Under the pieces are notes generated by a model that did no database searches, was not told the origin of the DNA, and worked only from the letters and a program-made list of their open reading frames with translations. Below are positions 26,302 to 36,600 of a DNA stretch of 64,000 bases, piece by piece (position 1 is the stretch's first letter; every line of letters starts with the position of its first letter). Both the position numbers and the translations under genes were made by a program. The DNA comes from Cohnella fermenti (lineage in GTDB: Bacteria; Bacillota; Bacilli; Paenibacillales; Paenibacillaceae). The stretch lies in NCBI RefSeq assembly GCF_004801405.1, contig NZ_SSOB01000008.1:160339-224338 (forward strand), in the 5' to 3' direction.

Positions 26302-26424
26302 TGAGCCTTTGTAAAGAAAATGGACACGTCCACCAAACGACGCTCCGTCCCGGCCATGTGCGCAGTTAAACTACCATCTTCCCCTCTTCGCCGCTCAACC
26401 CGGCTCAGGTGCGCAGTTCGGCGC
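26302..26424. repeat. Family 4 repeat (GCCGCTC...GTGCGCAGTT), two units
   Basis: GTGCGCAGTT ends two units at 26358 and 26409, 51 nt apart, each preceded by a GACGCTCCGTCCCGGCC or GCCGCTCAACCCGGCTC block. The same pair, with the same lead-in (GCCTTTG..AGGAAA.TGGAC), recurs at 62238-62349. Confidence 0.8.
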
Positions 26425-26487
26425 CCGTTCGAGCGGGAGTGACGCCGCCTTCAGCGTTTCCGCGAGAGCCGCGGCTCCGCCACACTC

Positions 26488-26621
26488 TGCTTCTCCATCA
26501 ACACCGGTTCCACCATCTTCAGCTTCTCCATCAACACCGAGGTTCCACCATCTTCAACTCCTCCATCAACACCGAGGCTCCACCATCTTCAGCCCATCCA
26601 TCAACACCGGTTCCACCTTCC
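26488..26621 (-). repeat. Degenerate 33-36-nt tandem repeat behind pbpG
   Basis: About four copies of CTTCTCCATCAACACCGG followed by TTCCACCATCTTCAG (plus strand) lie immediately after the pbpG stop codon. Read on the minus strand one frame would give an 11-residue repeat LKMVEPVLMEK, but 2-nt insertions break it and it is out of frame with pbpG. It looks like a decayed or phase-variable coding repeat. Confidence 0.7.
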
Positions 26622-28736
26622 TCAGCTCTTCCACCAGTGACGCAGCTTCTTCCACCAAGGGGAAGAGTTGGTGTCGCTCTCTTGCTGGAGGCTGCGGATG
26701 GGGGCGCAGCTCTCGGTCGGCTCCGTGCCGGCGATGAACGACTCCAGCACGCGGTGCTCCGGGCAGTCGGCCGTCGCGAGCAGGCCTGTTGCCGAGTCGA
26801 CGTACGTCTGGACGACGCCGTCCGGCAACGGGAAGGAGTGCGGGGCGATGTCCGCCAGCGCCTTCTCCGTGAAGTCGGCGAAGATCGGCGCGGCGCGATG
26901 GGCTTCGCTCTGCGTAATCGTCCGCCCCTTGTCGTAGCCGACCCACACGGAGGTGACGAGCTCCGTCGTGTAGCCGACGAACCAGGCGTCCGAAGGGGTC
27001 GTGCCGGACTTGGCCGCCACCGGGCGGGTCAGCATACGCGAGATCCGGTGCGCGGTGCCGCCGGTGTCGAAGACGCTTCGCATCAGGTCGCTCAGCACGT
27101 AGGCCAACTGGGGAGAGACGATCTGCTCCCGGCGCGGCTTCGCCGAGTACAGAACCCGCCCGTTCCGGTCGGCGATGCGAACGATTGCGACCGGCTCCGC
27201 CCGGTCGCCCCCGGCCGCGAACGCGGAATAGGCGGACGCCATCTCGAACGGGCTGACGGGGAACGTGCCGAGCGCCAGCGAAGGGACGGCGTCGAGCCGG
27301 GCGGTGATGCCGAGCTTGCGGGCCATCTGGATGACCTGCTCCGGGCCAACCTTCATGATCGTATTGACCGCGTAGATGTTGTCCGACGAGCGGATGGCCT
27401 GGCGCAAGCCGATCTCGCCGTTAAAGTAGCGGTCGTTGTAGTTGCTCGGCCGATAAACCTTGCGATAATCGTCGTAGTAGAACAACGTCGGCTCGCTGCG
27501 GAACCGGGTCGTCGCGGTCACCGCGCCTTCGGAGAGCGCCGCTGCATACAGAATCGGCTTGAAGGACGAGCCGGGCTGGCGCGTCGTGGCGAAAACCCGA
27601 TTGAATTGGTTCTGGCCGTAATCCCGGCCCCCGACCATCGCTTTGATGTAGCCGGTCGACGGATCGATCGCCACCAGCGCCGCCTGCAGCTCGCCGTTCT
27701 CCGGCAGCTGCTTCGCGACGGCGGCCTCCGCCGCGCTCTGCACCCGGCTGTCCAGCGTCGTGACGATCTGCAGGCCGCCTTCGGTCAGCAGCTTCTCGTC
27801 GGTTCCGAGATACTGGGCGGCCAGCTTCCGAACGTAGTCGGCGAAGTAGGGGGCGATCTGGCCCTTCCCCTTCGGGAGCGGCTGGATCGCGACGGCTTCG
27901 GACCGGGTTCTGGCGGCGAGCGCGGCGCCGATGTAGCGAGTCTCCGTCATCGTCTGCAGGACGGTCGCCTGGCGCGCCTTCGCTTGCTCGTAATGAAGAT
28001 GGGGAGAGTAGTAGCGCGGTCCCTTCGGAATGCCGGCGAGCATGGCGCTCTCCGCGAGGTTCAGCTCGCGGGCATGCTTGCCGAAGTAGAGCAGCGACGC
28101 CGCCTCCGCCCCGTAAGCTCCGTGCCCGTAATAGATCTGGTTCAGGTACATCTCCAGAATCTCGTCCTTGGAGAAGCGGCGCTCCAGCTTGGCGGCGTAC
28201 AGCGCCTCCTTCAGCTTGCGGGTCCACGTGCGCTCGTGCGACAGGTAGAGGTTGCGGGCGAGTTGCTGGGTGAGCGTGCTCGCGCCCTGCTCCTTGGACA
28301 GATGCCGCGCATCGATCCAGGCAGCGCGAAGCAGACCGCGCGCATCGAGGCCGGAGTGCTCGTAGAACCGGCGGTCCTCGGCGGCGATCGTCGCCTTGAT
28401 CAGCCACGGGGAGATGTCGCGGAGCGCGACGGTTCGCCGGTTCACGCCGCCTTGCAGGGCGGCGAGCACGTTGCCTTCGGAATCGAGGATGGTCGTCGAT
28501 TGCGGAATGGAAGCTTCGGGAAGCGGAGTATATTCAACGAGGGCGGCCAGGGAAGCGGCGGCGAGCACAAGGAGCGAGAACGCGGTGGCGAGCAGCCATA
28601 ACCAGCGGCCGGCGCGCCCGGAAGCGGCCGATCCGGCGTCGGTTCCTGTCATTTCCCGGGACATGACGTCGCTCTCCTCGCTCGTTCGCACCGGCACCGC
28701 ATGGATCGTATCCGTCTCTGTTCGGGTCTCGCTCAT
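26622..28736 (-). CDS. pbpG: Class A penicillin-binding protein (PbpG-like)
   Basis: 704 residues. After a ~50-residue cytoplasmic head and one membrane anchor (LWLLATAFSLLVLAAASLAAL) comes a GT51 glycosyltransferase (AAEDRRFYEHSGLD with the catalytic Glu, GASTLTQQLARNLYL, KLERRFSKDEILEMYLNQIYYG) and then a transpeptidase with SxxK SSFK, SxN SSDN and KTG-type KSGTT. It polymerises and cross-links peptidoglycan. ATG 28736 has AAAAGGAGGA upstream. It is divergent from speE, as in the B. subtilis ywhD-pbpG-speE neighbourhood; B. subtilis PbpG acts in forespore wall synthesis. The C-terminus ends WWKKLRHWWKS, an unusual Trp/basic tail that may touch membrane or wall polymers. Confidence 0.88.
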   Translation of the reverse strand: MSETRTETDTIHAVPVRTSEESDVMSREMTGTDAGSAASGRAGRWLWLLATAFSLLVLAAASLAALVEYTPLPEASIPQSTTILDSEGNVLAALQGGVNRRTVALRDISPWLIKATIAAEDRRFYEHSGLDARGLLRAAWIDARHLSKEQGASTLTQQLARNLYLSHERTWTRKLKEALYAAKLERRFSKDEILEMYLNQIYYGHGAYGAEAASLLYFGKHARELNLAESAMLAGIPKGPRYYSPHLHYEQAKARQATVLQTMTETRYIGAALAARTRSEAVAIQPLPKGKGQIAPYFADYVRKLAAQYLGTDEKLLTEGGLQIVTTLDSRVQSAAEAAVAKQLPENGELQAALVAIDPSTGYIKAMVGGRDYGQNQFNRVFATTRQPGSSFKPILYAAALSEGAVTATTRFRSEPTLFYYDDYRKVYRPSNYNDRYFNGEIGLRQAIRSSDNIYAVNTIMKVGPEQVIQMARKLGITARLDAVPSLALGTFPVSPFEMASAYSAFAAGGDRAEPVAIVRIADRNGRVLYSAKPRREQIVSPQLAYVLSDLMRSVFDTGGTAHRISRMLTRPVAAKSGTTPSDAWFVGYTTELVTSVWVGYDKGRTITQSEAHRAAPIFADFTEKALADIAPHSFPLPDGVVQTYVDSATGLLATADCPEHRVLESFIAGTEPTESCAPIRSLQQESDTNSSPWWKKLRHWWKS

Positions 28737-28909
28737 AAGGTCCTCCTTTTGCCCACACTCGGCAGTTTATTCGGATTAGCAATCTCCCCTTATTATGGAA
28801 AGGGGCGGCTCAGCTTATTCCTCTGCCCGGACGGTTGCAATCGGAACGCGATTCTCTTCATAATACGTTGTGTACGGACCAATTCTTGGCGGAAGAGAGG
28901 GGGCCATTC

Positions 28910-29746
28910 ATGTCCTCGATGGAACTGTGGTACACGGAGAAGCAGACCGAGAGCTTCGGCATTACGGCCAAAATCAAGCAGACTTACGTCCACGAGCAGA
29001 CGGACTTCCAGGAGCTGGCGATGATCGAGACGGAAGAGTGGGGCAACATGCTCGTGCTCGACGGAATGGTGATGACGACGGTTCGCGACGAGTTCGTGTA
29101 CCATGAGATGGTGACCCATCCGGCGCTGTTCACGCACCCCAATCCGGAGAAGGTTCTGGTTGTGGGCGGCGGAGACGGCGGCGTCATTCGCGAGGTTCTG
29201 AAGCACCCTAAGGTGAAGGAGGCCGTGCTCGTCGATATCGACGGCAAGGTCATCGAATATTCGCGGCGGTACTTGCCGTCCATCGCCGGCAAGCTGGACG
29301 ATCCGCGCGTATCGGTGCAGGTCGGCGACGGCTTCAGGCACATCCACGAGCGCAAGAACGAGTACGACGTCATCCTGGCGGACACGACGGAGCCGGTCGG
29401 CCCTGCGGTGCAGTTGTTCACCCGCGGCTTCTACCAAGCCATCAGCGAGTCGCTGAAGGAAGATGGCTTGTTCGTGGCGCAGACGGATAATCCTTGGTTC
29501 AAAGCCGATCTGATCCGGAGCGTCAATCGCGACGTGAAGCTGGTGTTCCCGATCGTGCGCGTGTATACGGCGAACATTCCGACCTACCCGAGCGGCCTCT
29601 GGACGTTCACGATGGGCAGCAAGCGGTACGACCCGCTGAGCGTCAGGACCGAGGATATCGCGGAGCTCGAGACGAAGTATTACACCCCGAGATTGCACCA
29701 CGCCGCGTTCGCGCTGCCGAAGTTCGTCGAGGATCTCACGAAGTAA
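28910..29746 (+). CDS. speE: Spermidine synthase
   Basis: 278 residues. The putrescine aminopropyltransferase signature is clear: [65 protein letters not shown] (dcSAM-binding loop), [18 protein letters not shown] and [12 protein letters not shown]. It transfers aminopropyl from decarboxylated SAM to putrescine. The frame is open from 28835, but ATG 28910 follows GAGAGGGGG and matches known SpeE N-termini. A possible promoter is TTGCAA (28835), 18 nt, CATAAT (28859). speB, which follows speE in B. subtilis, is not here. Confidence 0.93.
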   Translation: MSSMELWYTEKQTESFGITAKIKQTYVHEQTDFQELAMIETEEWGNMLVLDGMVMTTVRDEFVYHEMVTHPALFTHPNPEKVLVVGGGDGGVIREVLKHPKVKEAVLVDIDGKVIEYSRRYLPSIAGKLDDPRVSVQVGDGFRHIHERKNEYDVILADTTEPVGPAVQLFTRGFYQAISESLKEDGLFVAQTDNPWFKADLIRSVNRDVKLVFPIVRVYTANIPTYPSGLWTFTMGSKRYDPLSVRTEDIAELETKYYTPRLHHAAFALPKFVEDLTK

Positions 29747-29768
29747 AGGTCGGATTGCGCTGGCGCCG

Positions 29769-29806
29769 AACCCCGGTACCGCCCCTGCACAGGGCGTTCC
29801 GGGGTT
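29769..29806 (+). terminator. Hairpin terminator after speE
   Basis: AACCCCGG with CCGGGGTT and an inner CGCCC/GGGCG helix; only a weak T-rich tail follows. Confidence 0.55.
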
Positions 29807-30071
29807 GTCTGCGTTTCGGTCATTCTTCGATGTCAGCTTTGTTGTGAAAATACAGCCGAGACGGAAGGGTAATTGGCGCGGCGGACAAACAATGTTCGGT
29901 TTTATTCCCTAATCTATCGAAATTTAAACCAAAAAATTCCAAACAAAACCGAAAACATGATCGAAAAACGCGCCGAAACCTACATTTTCCAAGAAAATAA
30001 GACAAAAAGCCTATTCACTATGATATAATTACTGACATCATGAGGTATTGCGATAGCGGGGGGAAAACATC

Positions 30072-32315
30072 ATGTTCGATTGGCTGGGATGGAAAAAAGG
30101 GTTGCCGCTGTGGTGGTCTTACCGTCTGAATGCGGCGACGAAGCGGGACGTCGAGGATATCTTCGAAGGGATCGCCGAGACGCGGATGGAGGTTCTGAAG
30201 GATTGGACCAATGAATACTGGCGCTCGCTCGAACGGCTGCGGGATCAGCTTGTCTCGGCCGGTTCGCGAGGGGCTGCGGGAGCGTCGGCGTCGGCGTCGG
30301 AGGAGAAGGACCAGGCGGCGTGGGACAAGCTGTTCGGAGACATCTACACGCGGGCATCGGACTTTACGGAGATTTTTATGCTGGATTCGGAGGGACTTGT
30401 CATCTATTCGACGCACCTTCCCCATAAGGGAAGAAGGTACGAGCAGGATTCCCTTCTGGCTCCCGGAGTGCGCTACTCGGCCGGAGACGGCGGCGGAGCC
30501 CGCCCTTGCCTGTTCGGTCCGTATCCCGATCCTCTGACGAAGGAGATCGGTTCCCGATCCTCTTCCTTCCACGACAAGATGACGCTGCTCTTCCTGCTGC
30601 CGGTGACGCTTCCGGACGGAATGACCGCGGGCCTGCTGTGCGGCCGCGTCCCGAACGATGTGATCGGGGACTTGATCCAGCGGGAATCCGGCCACGTGTA
30701 CCCCGATTCGGGGGACAATTACCTGTTCATGGCGAAGCCGGCGCTTAACGTCCATATCGCCCCGGGAACGGCGCTCTCGCGCAGCCGCTTCGAGGACCGC
30801 ACCTTCACGCACGGAGAGAATCTGAAGGACGGGGTGACGACGGATTGGGGAGTCGTGTCGGTCAAGGAGCATACCGAGCTGGAGATCATGTTCACCGACC
30901 CGGCGACCGGCGAGCTTCACCCGGGTGTCGCGAACACGATCCGCAACGGCAGCAATCTGTTCGTCGAATTCCCCGGCTATTCGGACTACCGGCACATTCC
31001 CGTTATCGGGAAGGGAGTCACCTTCCAGCTTCCGCATTGTCCCGACGTCTGGGGAATGATGTGCGAGGGCGATCTGGAGGAGGTATACCGGATTCGGAGC
31101 ATCTCGCTTCGGCTGGTAAGGCCGCAGCTCATCCAATTCGGCTTGTTCGGGATCGTATCGGCCGCTGTCGTGTACATTGCCGCGAGGGAGGTGTCCCCGC
31201 TGCTGACGGCCGTGATTGCGCTCGCTCTGAGCTTGATCGCCGGCTTGTCGTCCGCCGCCTTGACGCGCCGGCGAAGCGACCGGCGGGTCGTGGAGCCGCT
31301 GCGCAGCCTGAACCGCTTCATTCGCATCAATGCGGAGGGCAAGGGCGACCTGACCAAGCGAATCCATACGGAAGAGTTCGACAACGACGAGATTCGCGAT
31401 CTGGCGAAGTGGATCAACAACATGATCGATTCGCTGGAAGGCATTATGCTTCGGGTCAAGTCCGCGTCCTTCGACGTCTCCCTGAGCCAGCACCGGCTGA
31501 ACGAATCGACGGCGACGACGGCGGTGACGACCGAGCGGGTGAGCGGCCGGGTTCACGACATGATCCGCAGCATCCGCAGGCAGCTCAAGGATATCGACGT
31601 CGCGAAGGATGTCGCGGACGAGATGCGCCAGACGCTGCAGATGCTGGAGGAGAAGGCGTCCGAGCAGATCTCGATTGCCCAGAGCGAAGTCGAGCGCATC
31701 GGCGACAAGATGGCGCACATCTCCCATCGGGTCGCCCAGACGAACGGCGCCATTCGCGTCTTCATGGACACGGCGAACGAGATTCGCGGCGTGCTCCAGG
31801 TCATCGGAGAGATCTCCGCCCAGACGAACCTGCTCGCGCTTAACGCTTCCATCGAAGCGGCGCGGGTCGGCGAGCACGGCAGGGGCTTCGCGGTCGTCGC
31901 CTCCGAGATTCGCAAGCTGGCGGATATGACGCGCAGCTCGACCGAAGAGGTTCACGGCATCGTGGAGAAAATTTACAATCACGCACAGGAGGCCTACGAG
32001 TCGATGGAGGAGGGGACGCGGGTCGTTGCGGAAGGGACGGAGCTCGTGGCCGTCGCCTCCGAGACGCTGGGCTCCGCCAAGGCGGAGGATTCGCTCAAGA
32101 CGCAGGTCGTCGACGAGGTCGTCGCCTTGATGGAGAAGATCGCCGCGGTCAGCATGGAGAACCGCGCGATCTCGACCGAGGTCGAGGCGAAGCTTCAGGA
32201 GCTGACGGGCGGCATCCAGGGCGTCCGCCACACCTCGAACACGGTGGAGAGCATCACCTCGTTCCTGCAGCAGCTCGTCGGCCAGTTCCATCTGACCGAG
32301 ACTCGGCAGCGGTAG
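30072..32315 (+). CDS. Methyl-accepting chemotaxis-type signalling protein with central membrane hairpin
   Basis: 747 residues. The C-terminal half is a standard MCP module: HAMP-like segment ([26 protein letters not shown], residues ~415-440) and the signalling tip [22 protein letters not shown] followed by [16 protein letters not shown]. The N-terminal ~340 residues look like a dCache-like sensor ([26 protein letters not shown]), but there is no N-terminal membrane helix; the only two hydrophobic segments are adjacent at ~350-395 ([17 protein letters not shown] and [16 protein letters not shown]). This would put both sensor and signalling parts inside the cell. A TATAAT at 30022 precedes the gene. 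The 29807-30071 gap otherwise holds only AT-rich DNA. Confidence 0.85.
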   Translation: MFDWLGWKKGLPLWWSYRLNAATKRDVEDIFEGIAETRMEVLKDWTNEYWRSLERLRDQLVSAGSRGAAGASASASEEKDQAAWDKLFGDIYTRASDFTEIFMLDSEGLVIYSTHLPHKGRRYEQDSLLAPGVRYSAGDGGGARPCLFGPYPDPLTKEIGSRSSSFHDKMTLLFLLPVTLPDGMTAGLLCGRVPNDVIGDLIQRESGHVYPDSGDNYLFMAKPALNVHIAPGTALSRSRFEDRTFTHGENLKDGVTTDWGVVSVKEHTELEIMFTDPATGELHPGVANTIRNGSNLFVEFPGYSDYRHIPVIGKGVTFQLPHCPDVWGMMCEGDLEEVYRIRSISLRLVRPQLIQFGLFGIVSAAVVYIAAREVSPLLTAVIALALSLIAGLSSAALTRRRSDRRVVEPLRSLNRFIRINAEGKGDLTKRIHTEEFDNDEIRDLAKWINNMIDSLEGIMLRVKSASFDVSLSQHRLNESTATTAVTTERVSGRVHDMIRSIRRQLKDIDVAKDVADEMRQTLQMLEEKASEQISIAQSEVERIGDKMAHISHRVAQTNGAIRVFMDTANEIRGVLQVIGEISAQTNLLALNASIEAARVGEHGRGFAVVASEIRKLADMTRSSTEEVHGIVEKIYNHAQEAYESMEEGTRVVAEGTELVAVASETLGSAKAEDSLKTQVVDEVVALMEKIAAVSMENRAISTEVEAKLQELTGGIQGVRHTSNTVESITSFLQQLVGQFHLTETRQR

Positions 32316-32351
32316 GGGGAGGGAGTCGCGGGGATTGGGGCGGCGGGGAAG

Positions 32352-32405
32352 GCCGGGGGATGATCTCAGCAGCGGCGGTCCGGAGAAATCCCGGCTTTTC
32401 TTTTG
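32352..32405 (+). terminator. Probable terminator of the MCP gene
   Basis: GCCGGGGGAT (32352) pairs with ATCCCGGC (32388) with a bulge, then TTTTCTTTTG. Confidence 0.5.
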
Positions 32406-32424
32406 CCCCCGGTTATCCTATAAT

Positions 32425-32704
32425 GAAGGCTAACATATCCCACCGACGTGGATCGGGAGAGTACCTCAGCGTTTGGTCGTCGCAGCGAGCCGGGATGGTG
32501 GAAGCCGGTACGAGAGCCTGAGGGAAGCGCACCCGGGAGTCGATTCCCAGAGCCCGGCTTCGGCCGAAGTAGGGGAGTCCGGCCAAGGCCGTTATCCGAT
32601 CGAGAGAATGCCGTTGAAGCAAGCGGGGCCGCCCCGTGAATTCGCGACATTCAGAAGAGTGGCACCGCGGAACCTATCCGTCTCTTTATAGAGGCGGATT
32701 TTTT
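32425..32704 (+). promoter_or_regulatory. T-box riboswitch leader of ywiB-argS
   Basis: The T-box core AGAGTGGCACCGCGG (32656-32670) is followed by an intrinsic terminator, ATCCGTCTC...GAGGCGGAT with TTTTTT (32676-32704). Upstream lies a Stem I with GGATGGTGGAAGCCGG. The first downstream aminoacyl-tRNA synthetase gene is argS, so the leader should sense uncharged tRNA-Arg; a CGA triplet at 32511-32513, just after the Stem I loop, is a candidate specifier, which I could not confirm by folding. A TATAAT at 32419 gives the promoter. Confidence 0.88.
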
Positions 32705-32793
32705 GTCGTTCTTGGGGGCATTCGAAGAGGTCCGGGAGGGGCTCCGGGGGCCAACGGGGCTGCAGGGAGATAGAGAGGAGTTGAACCGATGCG

Positions 32794-33288
32794 ATGAACG
32801 GTTCGGAACCGAGGCGAGTTCGTATCGAGCTGCACAGCGGCGGGGCGAACGGGAACGGCGTCGCCGAATACCGCGGCATGCTGTACCCGAAGCCTGGCGG
32901 CTGCTACATTCGATACGAAGAGAACGACGAGGGACGGGGCCGCTGCTCGGTGACGTTCAAGCGGGACGAGAGCGGATTGACGCTGCTGCGGCACGGCGAG
33001 GTTCAGGCGGAGCAGAGTTTCCGCCCGGGGCAGCGGACGGCGGGGTGGTATGCCTCGCCCGCAGGCAGGCTGCGCCTCGAGATGGACACCTTCGCGCTGG
33101 TGTCGAAGGAGCGGGCGGCGGATGGCCTTGCGGACGGTCCGGAACAGGGCGATGAAGACGGCAAGGGGAACGATGCGGCGGATGGACTTGAGCTGTCGAT
33201 TGAATGGCAATACGACCTGTGGGTTAATGATGAGAAGACGGACCGCTTCGACTTGCGGTTGATGATCTGGGAGGATAACGAATCATGA
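32794..33288 (+). CDS. ywiB: DUF1934 protein (YwiB-like)
   Basis: 164 residues. The beta-rich fold ([73 protein letters not shown]) resembles calycin-like DUF1934 proteins. B. subtilis ywiB also lies directly upstream of argS. The stop overlaps the argS start (ATGA at 33285), so the two are coupled and both under the T-box. The ATG has GAGAGGAG at a long 13-nt distance. An acidic insertion ([18 protein letters not shown]) interrupts the domain. Function unknown. Confidence 0.8.
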   Translation: MNGSEPRRVRIELHSGGANGNGVAEYRGMLYPKPGGCYIRYEENDEGRGRCSVTFKRDESGLTLLRHGEVQAEQSFRPGQRTAGWYASPAGRLRLEMDTFALVSKERAADGLADGPEQGDEDGKGNDAADGLELSIEWQYDLWVNDEKTDRFDLRLMIWEDNES

Positions 33289-34964
33289 GCGAATATGCGT
33301 TGGAACGCCTGTACAGGCAAGTGAAGGAAGCGATCGGAGATGCGGCGGTGGCTGCGGGCTTCGCGACGAGGGAGGAGCTGCCCGACTTCGCTATCGAGGT
33401 GCCGAAGGAGAAGTCGCACGGAGATCTGGCGACGAACGCGGCGATGCAGTTGACGAAGCTGGCGAAGAAGAATCCGCGCCAGATCGCGGAAGGCATCATC
33501 GCGAATCTGGACCAGGCGAAGGCGTCGATCGTCTCGGCGGAGATCGCGGGACCGGGCTTCATCAACTTCCGCCTCGACAAGGGATACCTGTATCCGATTA
33601 TCGGCGAGGTGCTCGCGGGCGGAGAGCGATACGGCTCCGTTCAGGATGGAGCGGGCCGCAAGGTGCAGCTCGAGTTCGTCAGCGCGAATCCGACGGGCAG
33701 CCTGCACCTAGGGCACGCGCGCGGCGCGGCGGTCGGCGATGCGCTTGCCAACATTCTCGACTTCGCGGGCTATGAAGTGACCCGCGAATACTATATCAAC
33801 GACGCGGGCAACCAGGTCGCGAACCTCGCCCGGTCGATCGAGGCGCGGTACCGCCAGGCGCTCGGCCAGCAGGCCGAGATGCCGGAGGACGGCTACCACG
33901 GCGAGGACATCGTCGGCTTCGCGAAGGAGCTGGCGGAGCGCGAGGGCGACAAGCTGCTGGCGCTGGGCGACGAGGAACGGTTCGAGTACTTCCGCAGCTA
34001 CGGGCTGGAGAAGGAGCTCGACAAGATCAAGCGCGACCTCGGCCGGTTCGGCGTCGGCTTCGACGTCTGGTTCAGCGAGACGTCCCTCTACGAGAAGGGG
34101 CTTGTCGTGAACGCGCTCGATGCGCTGCGGGCCCAAGGAGCCGTCTACGAGAAGGACGGAGCCGTCTGGCTGGAGACGACGAAGCACGGGGACGACAAGG
34201 ACCGCGTTCTGGTGAAGAACGACGGCAGCTATACGTACCTGACGCCGGATATCGCTTACCACATGGATAAGTACGGCCGCGGCTACGATCAGATGATCAA
34301 TATCTGGGGCGCGGATCACCACGGCTACATCCCGCGGATGAAGGCGGCGATGGCTTCGCTCGGCAACGACCCGGAGAAGCTGAAGGTGCTCATCGCGCAG
34401 ATGGTCAGCCTGTTCCAGAACGGCGAGAAGGTGAAGATGTCCAAGCGGACCGGCAAGGCCGTGACGATCGAGGATCTGATGGACGAAGTCGGCGTCGACG
34501 CCATCCGTTACTTCTTCACGATGCGCAGCATGGACTCCCATCTCGACTTCGATATGGATCTGGCGGTGTCGACGTCCAACGAGAATCCGGTTTTCTACGT
34601 TCAGTATGCTTACGCTCGGATCTGCAGTATTTTCCGCCAGGCGGAGGAACAGGGCATTGAGCTCGTTCCGTTGGCGGAGGCGCCGCTCGGCAAGCTTGTC
34701 GCGGAGCACGAATTCGAGCTGCTGCGCAAGATGGGCGAGCTGCCGGACGTCATCGCCGATGCGGCGAGAGGCTACGCCCCTCACCACATGATCCGCTATA
34801 TCTATGAGGTGGCGTCGCTGTTCCACAGCTATTACCGGGCGGAGCGCGTCATCACGGAGGACGCGGAGCAGAGCCAGGCGAGGCTGCAACTGCTCGCCGC
34901 GCTCAAGATCGTGCTCGGCAACGGCCTGCGGCTGGTCGGCGTCTCCGCTCCGGAGAAGATGTAA
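33285..34964 (+). CDS. argS: Arginyl-tRNA synthetase
   Basis: 559 residues, normal length. The N-terminal Add-1 domain is followed by [23 protein letters not shown] (class I HIGH motif as HLGH), [31 protein letters not shown] (KMSKS) and the DALR anticodon-binding domain ending [10 protein letters not shown]. It charges tRNA-Arg. Expression is set by the tRNA-Arg T-box upstream and by coupling to ywiB. Confidence 0.95.
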   Translation: MSEYALERLYRQVKEAIGDAAVAAGFATREELPDFAIEVPKEKSHGDLATNAAMQLTKLAKKNPRQIAEGIIANLDQAKASIVSAEIAGPGFINFRLDKGYLYPIIGEVLAGGERYGSVQDGAGRKVQLEFVSANPTGSLHLGHARGAAVGDALANILDFAGYEVTREYYINDAGNQVANLARSIEARYRQALGQQAEMPEDGYHGEDIVGFAKELAEREGDKLLALGDEERFEYFRSYGLEKELDKIKRDLGRFGVGFDVWFSETSLYEKGLVVNALDALRAQGAVYEKDGAVWLETTKHGDDKDRVLVKNDGSYTYLTPDIAYHMDKYGRGYDQMINIWGADHHGYIPRMKAAMASLGNDPEKLKVLIAQMVSLFQNGEKVKMSKRTGKAVTIEDLMDEVGVDAIRYFFTMRSMDSHLDFDMDLAVSTSNENPVFYVQYAYARICSIFRQAEEQGIELVPLAEAPLGKLVAEHEFELLRKMGELPDVIADAARGYAPHHMIRYIYEVASLFHSYYRAERVITEDAEQSQARLQLLAALKIVLGNGLRLVGVSAPEKM

Positions 34965-35089
34965 GAAGCGAAGGGCTGGGTCGAGGCCTCGTTCGGGCGA
35001 TTGCGGGGGCCGAAGGCGGACGGTAAGGGCGACGACGGCGATAGAGGCGATGAAGCCGCGCGATGGCCTCCGATGGCCTGCCGAATTTT

Positions 35090-35259
35090 ATGTGAAAAAT
35101 CACATTCGCGCGGCTCGGAAACGGGTGCTTTGTCCGGTTTTATGCGAAAAATCACATTCGTGGAGGAATTTCCGGGCCGGAGTGCGGGATATATGCGAAA
35201 AATCGCATAAAACGCCGAAATTCCTTCCCGTCCAAGCCGATGAATGTGAAAAACCACAT
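35090..35259 (+). repeat. Four-palindrome intergenic repeat (family 1)
   Basis: Palindromes start at 35090 (ATGTGAAAAATCACAT), 35142, 35193 (ATGCGAAAAATCGCAT) and 35244; steps are 52, 51 and 51 nt. The copy lies between argS and the convergent subtilase gene. Confidence 0.88.
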
Positions 35260-35299
35260 AAAATTGCAAAAGCCGGCCGGGCGGCGGGATAGCGATGGA

Positions 35300-35427
35300 A
35301 GGCCGCCGGACCAGCGCAGAAAAACCGGCGGTTCAGCGCAGAAAACTCGCCGTACCGCCGAGCAATAACCGCTGGATCGCCGAGCAAACTCGCCGGATCG
35401 CCGAGCAAAAACCGCCGGATCGCCGAA
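35300..35427 (+). repeat. Short tandem repeat, about 21-22 nt period
   Basis: Five or six degenerate units of CCGCCGGATCGCCGAGCAAAA type. No gene is supported in 34965-35427. Confidence 0.7.
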
Positions 35428-35464
35428 GAAAAATCGTCAGGGCAAGCTGCCCTGACGATTTTTC
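35428..35464. terminator. Bidirectional terminator between argS and the subtilase gene
   Basis: A perfect 17-bp stem, GAAAAATCGTCAGGGCA and TGCCCTGACGATTTTTC, with a 3-nt loop. The subtilase stop codon and its last codons are inside the stem. Confidence 0.92.
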
Positions 35465-36600
35465 TTATCCGCGTTGCGAAGCAGCCGCATGATGTCCAGT
35501 TCTCCGCCAAGCCGGGGGGATCTGGCGGGCCGGAGGGGGCGGGTCGAGCGGCGCAGCAGGTTCTTCACCTCGGCCGGGCCGAGTCCGGGGCGGTGGGCGA
35601 GCAGCAGCGCTACCGCCCCGGTAACGTGCGAGGTCGCCATGGACGTGCCGCTCATGCTCCGCCGGATTCCCCGCAGCCAGCAGGAATCGATCTTCTCGCC
35701 GGGCGCGTAGACGTCGATGCGACTGCTGCGGTTGGTGAAGGCGGCGATGCGGCCGTCCCGGCTCGTCGCGCCGACCGCCACGGTGTTCGGATAGCGGGCG
35801 GGATAGTCGATCTCCCCTTGCTTGCCGTCGTTGCCGGACGAGGCGACGATGAGCACGCCGGAACGATAAGCATTCGTCACTGCGTTCAGCAGAGCCCGGC
35901 TCCGGGTGCGCATGCCGAAGCTCATGTTGACGACATCCATGCGGTTGCGGACACACCAATCGATGCCGAGGATAATATCCGATACGTAGGCGGTGCCGTT
36001 GTGATCGAACGCCTTGACGGGATAGATGGACGCTCTCGGGGAGACGCCGATCATGCCGTGCAGTTGGTTGGCCGCGGCGATCGTCCCTGCGATGTGCGTC
36101 CCGTGCCCGTTGTCGTCGCTCGGGAGCATCGTCCGCTGCAGGAGGTTAATGCCGCGTTCGAGCGAATGGCGAAGATCGGGATGCTGGAAGTCGACTCCGG
36201 TATCGATGACGCCGATCTTCACCTTGTGGCCGGTCGTGAGGCCCCATGCTTCCGGGGCGCGCACCTTGCGGATTCCCCACGGGACTCCGTTGACCGTGCC
36301 GGAGCGAGGCCGCGAGGCTTTGGGCAGCGCGTGGGTCGAGACGCGGATGTCGTCCTCCCAGGCGATGGAGCTTGAGAATGCCTTCGGTAACTCGAGGTCC
36401 GGAAGTGCGCACGTGTAAGCGCGGATGATGCCAAGCCGCCTGACCGCTTGCAGAGAGCGGTCGTTCTTGCGCCGCTGTCGCCACTCCCGAAGGAAACGCT
36501 GTTCCTGTTCGGGCTCCAGGAACCGGAAGATTCGGCGGGCGCGGTGCTCCGGGGAGGAGAGGGAGCCTCTCAGCCATTCCAGCAAGCCGCTCATGTCCAT
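35437..36600 (-). CDS. S8 family serine peptidase (subtilase), no signal peptide
   Basis: 387 residues. Catalytic triad D133 (IGVIDTGVDF), H166 (DNGHGTHIAGT) and S320 (SGTSMATSHVTGA), with oxyanion N257 (SSGNDG). Residues ~55-95 look like a small inhibitor-I9 propeptide. There is no Sec signal or membrane segment, so it is probably intracellular, like IspA/ISP-type subtilases. ATG 36600 has GGGAGGG 9 nt upstream. The final residues (KKNRQGSLP) are encoded by the terminator stem. Confidence 0.88.
   Translation of the reverse strand: MDMSGLLEWLRGSLSSPEHRARRIFRFLEPEQEQRFLREWRQRRKNDRSLQAVRRLGIIRAYTCALPDLELPKAFSSSIAWEDDIRVSTHALPKASRPRSGTVNGVPWGIRKVRAPEAWGLTTGHKVKIGVIDTGVDFQHPDLRHSLERGINLLQRTMLPSDDNGHGTHIAGTIAAANQLHGMIGVSPRASIYPVKAFDHNGTAYVSDIILGIDWCVRNRMDVVNMSFGMRTRSRALLNAVTNAYRSGVLIVASSGNDGKQGEIDYPARYPNTVAVGATSRDGRIAAFTNRSSRIDVYAPGEKIDSCWLRGIRRSMSGTSMATSHVTGAVALLLAHRPGLGPAEVKNLLRRSTRPLRPARSPRLGGELDIMRLLRNADKKNRQGSLP

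Noticed and set aside
26566..26946. A 126-codon frame over the pbpG end and the downstream repeat
   Set aside because: Most of it is a frame shadow of pbpG; no start signal and the repeat part contains frame-breaking insertions.
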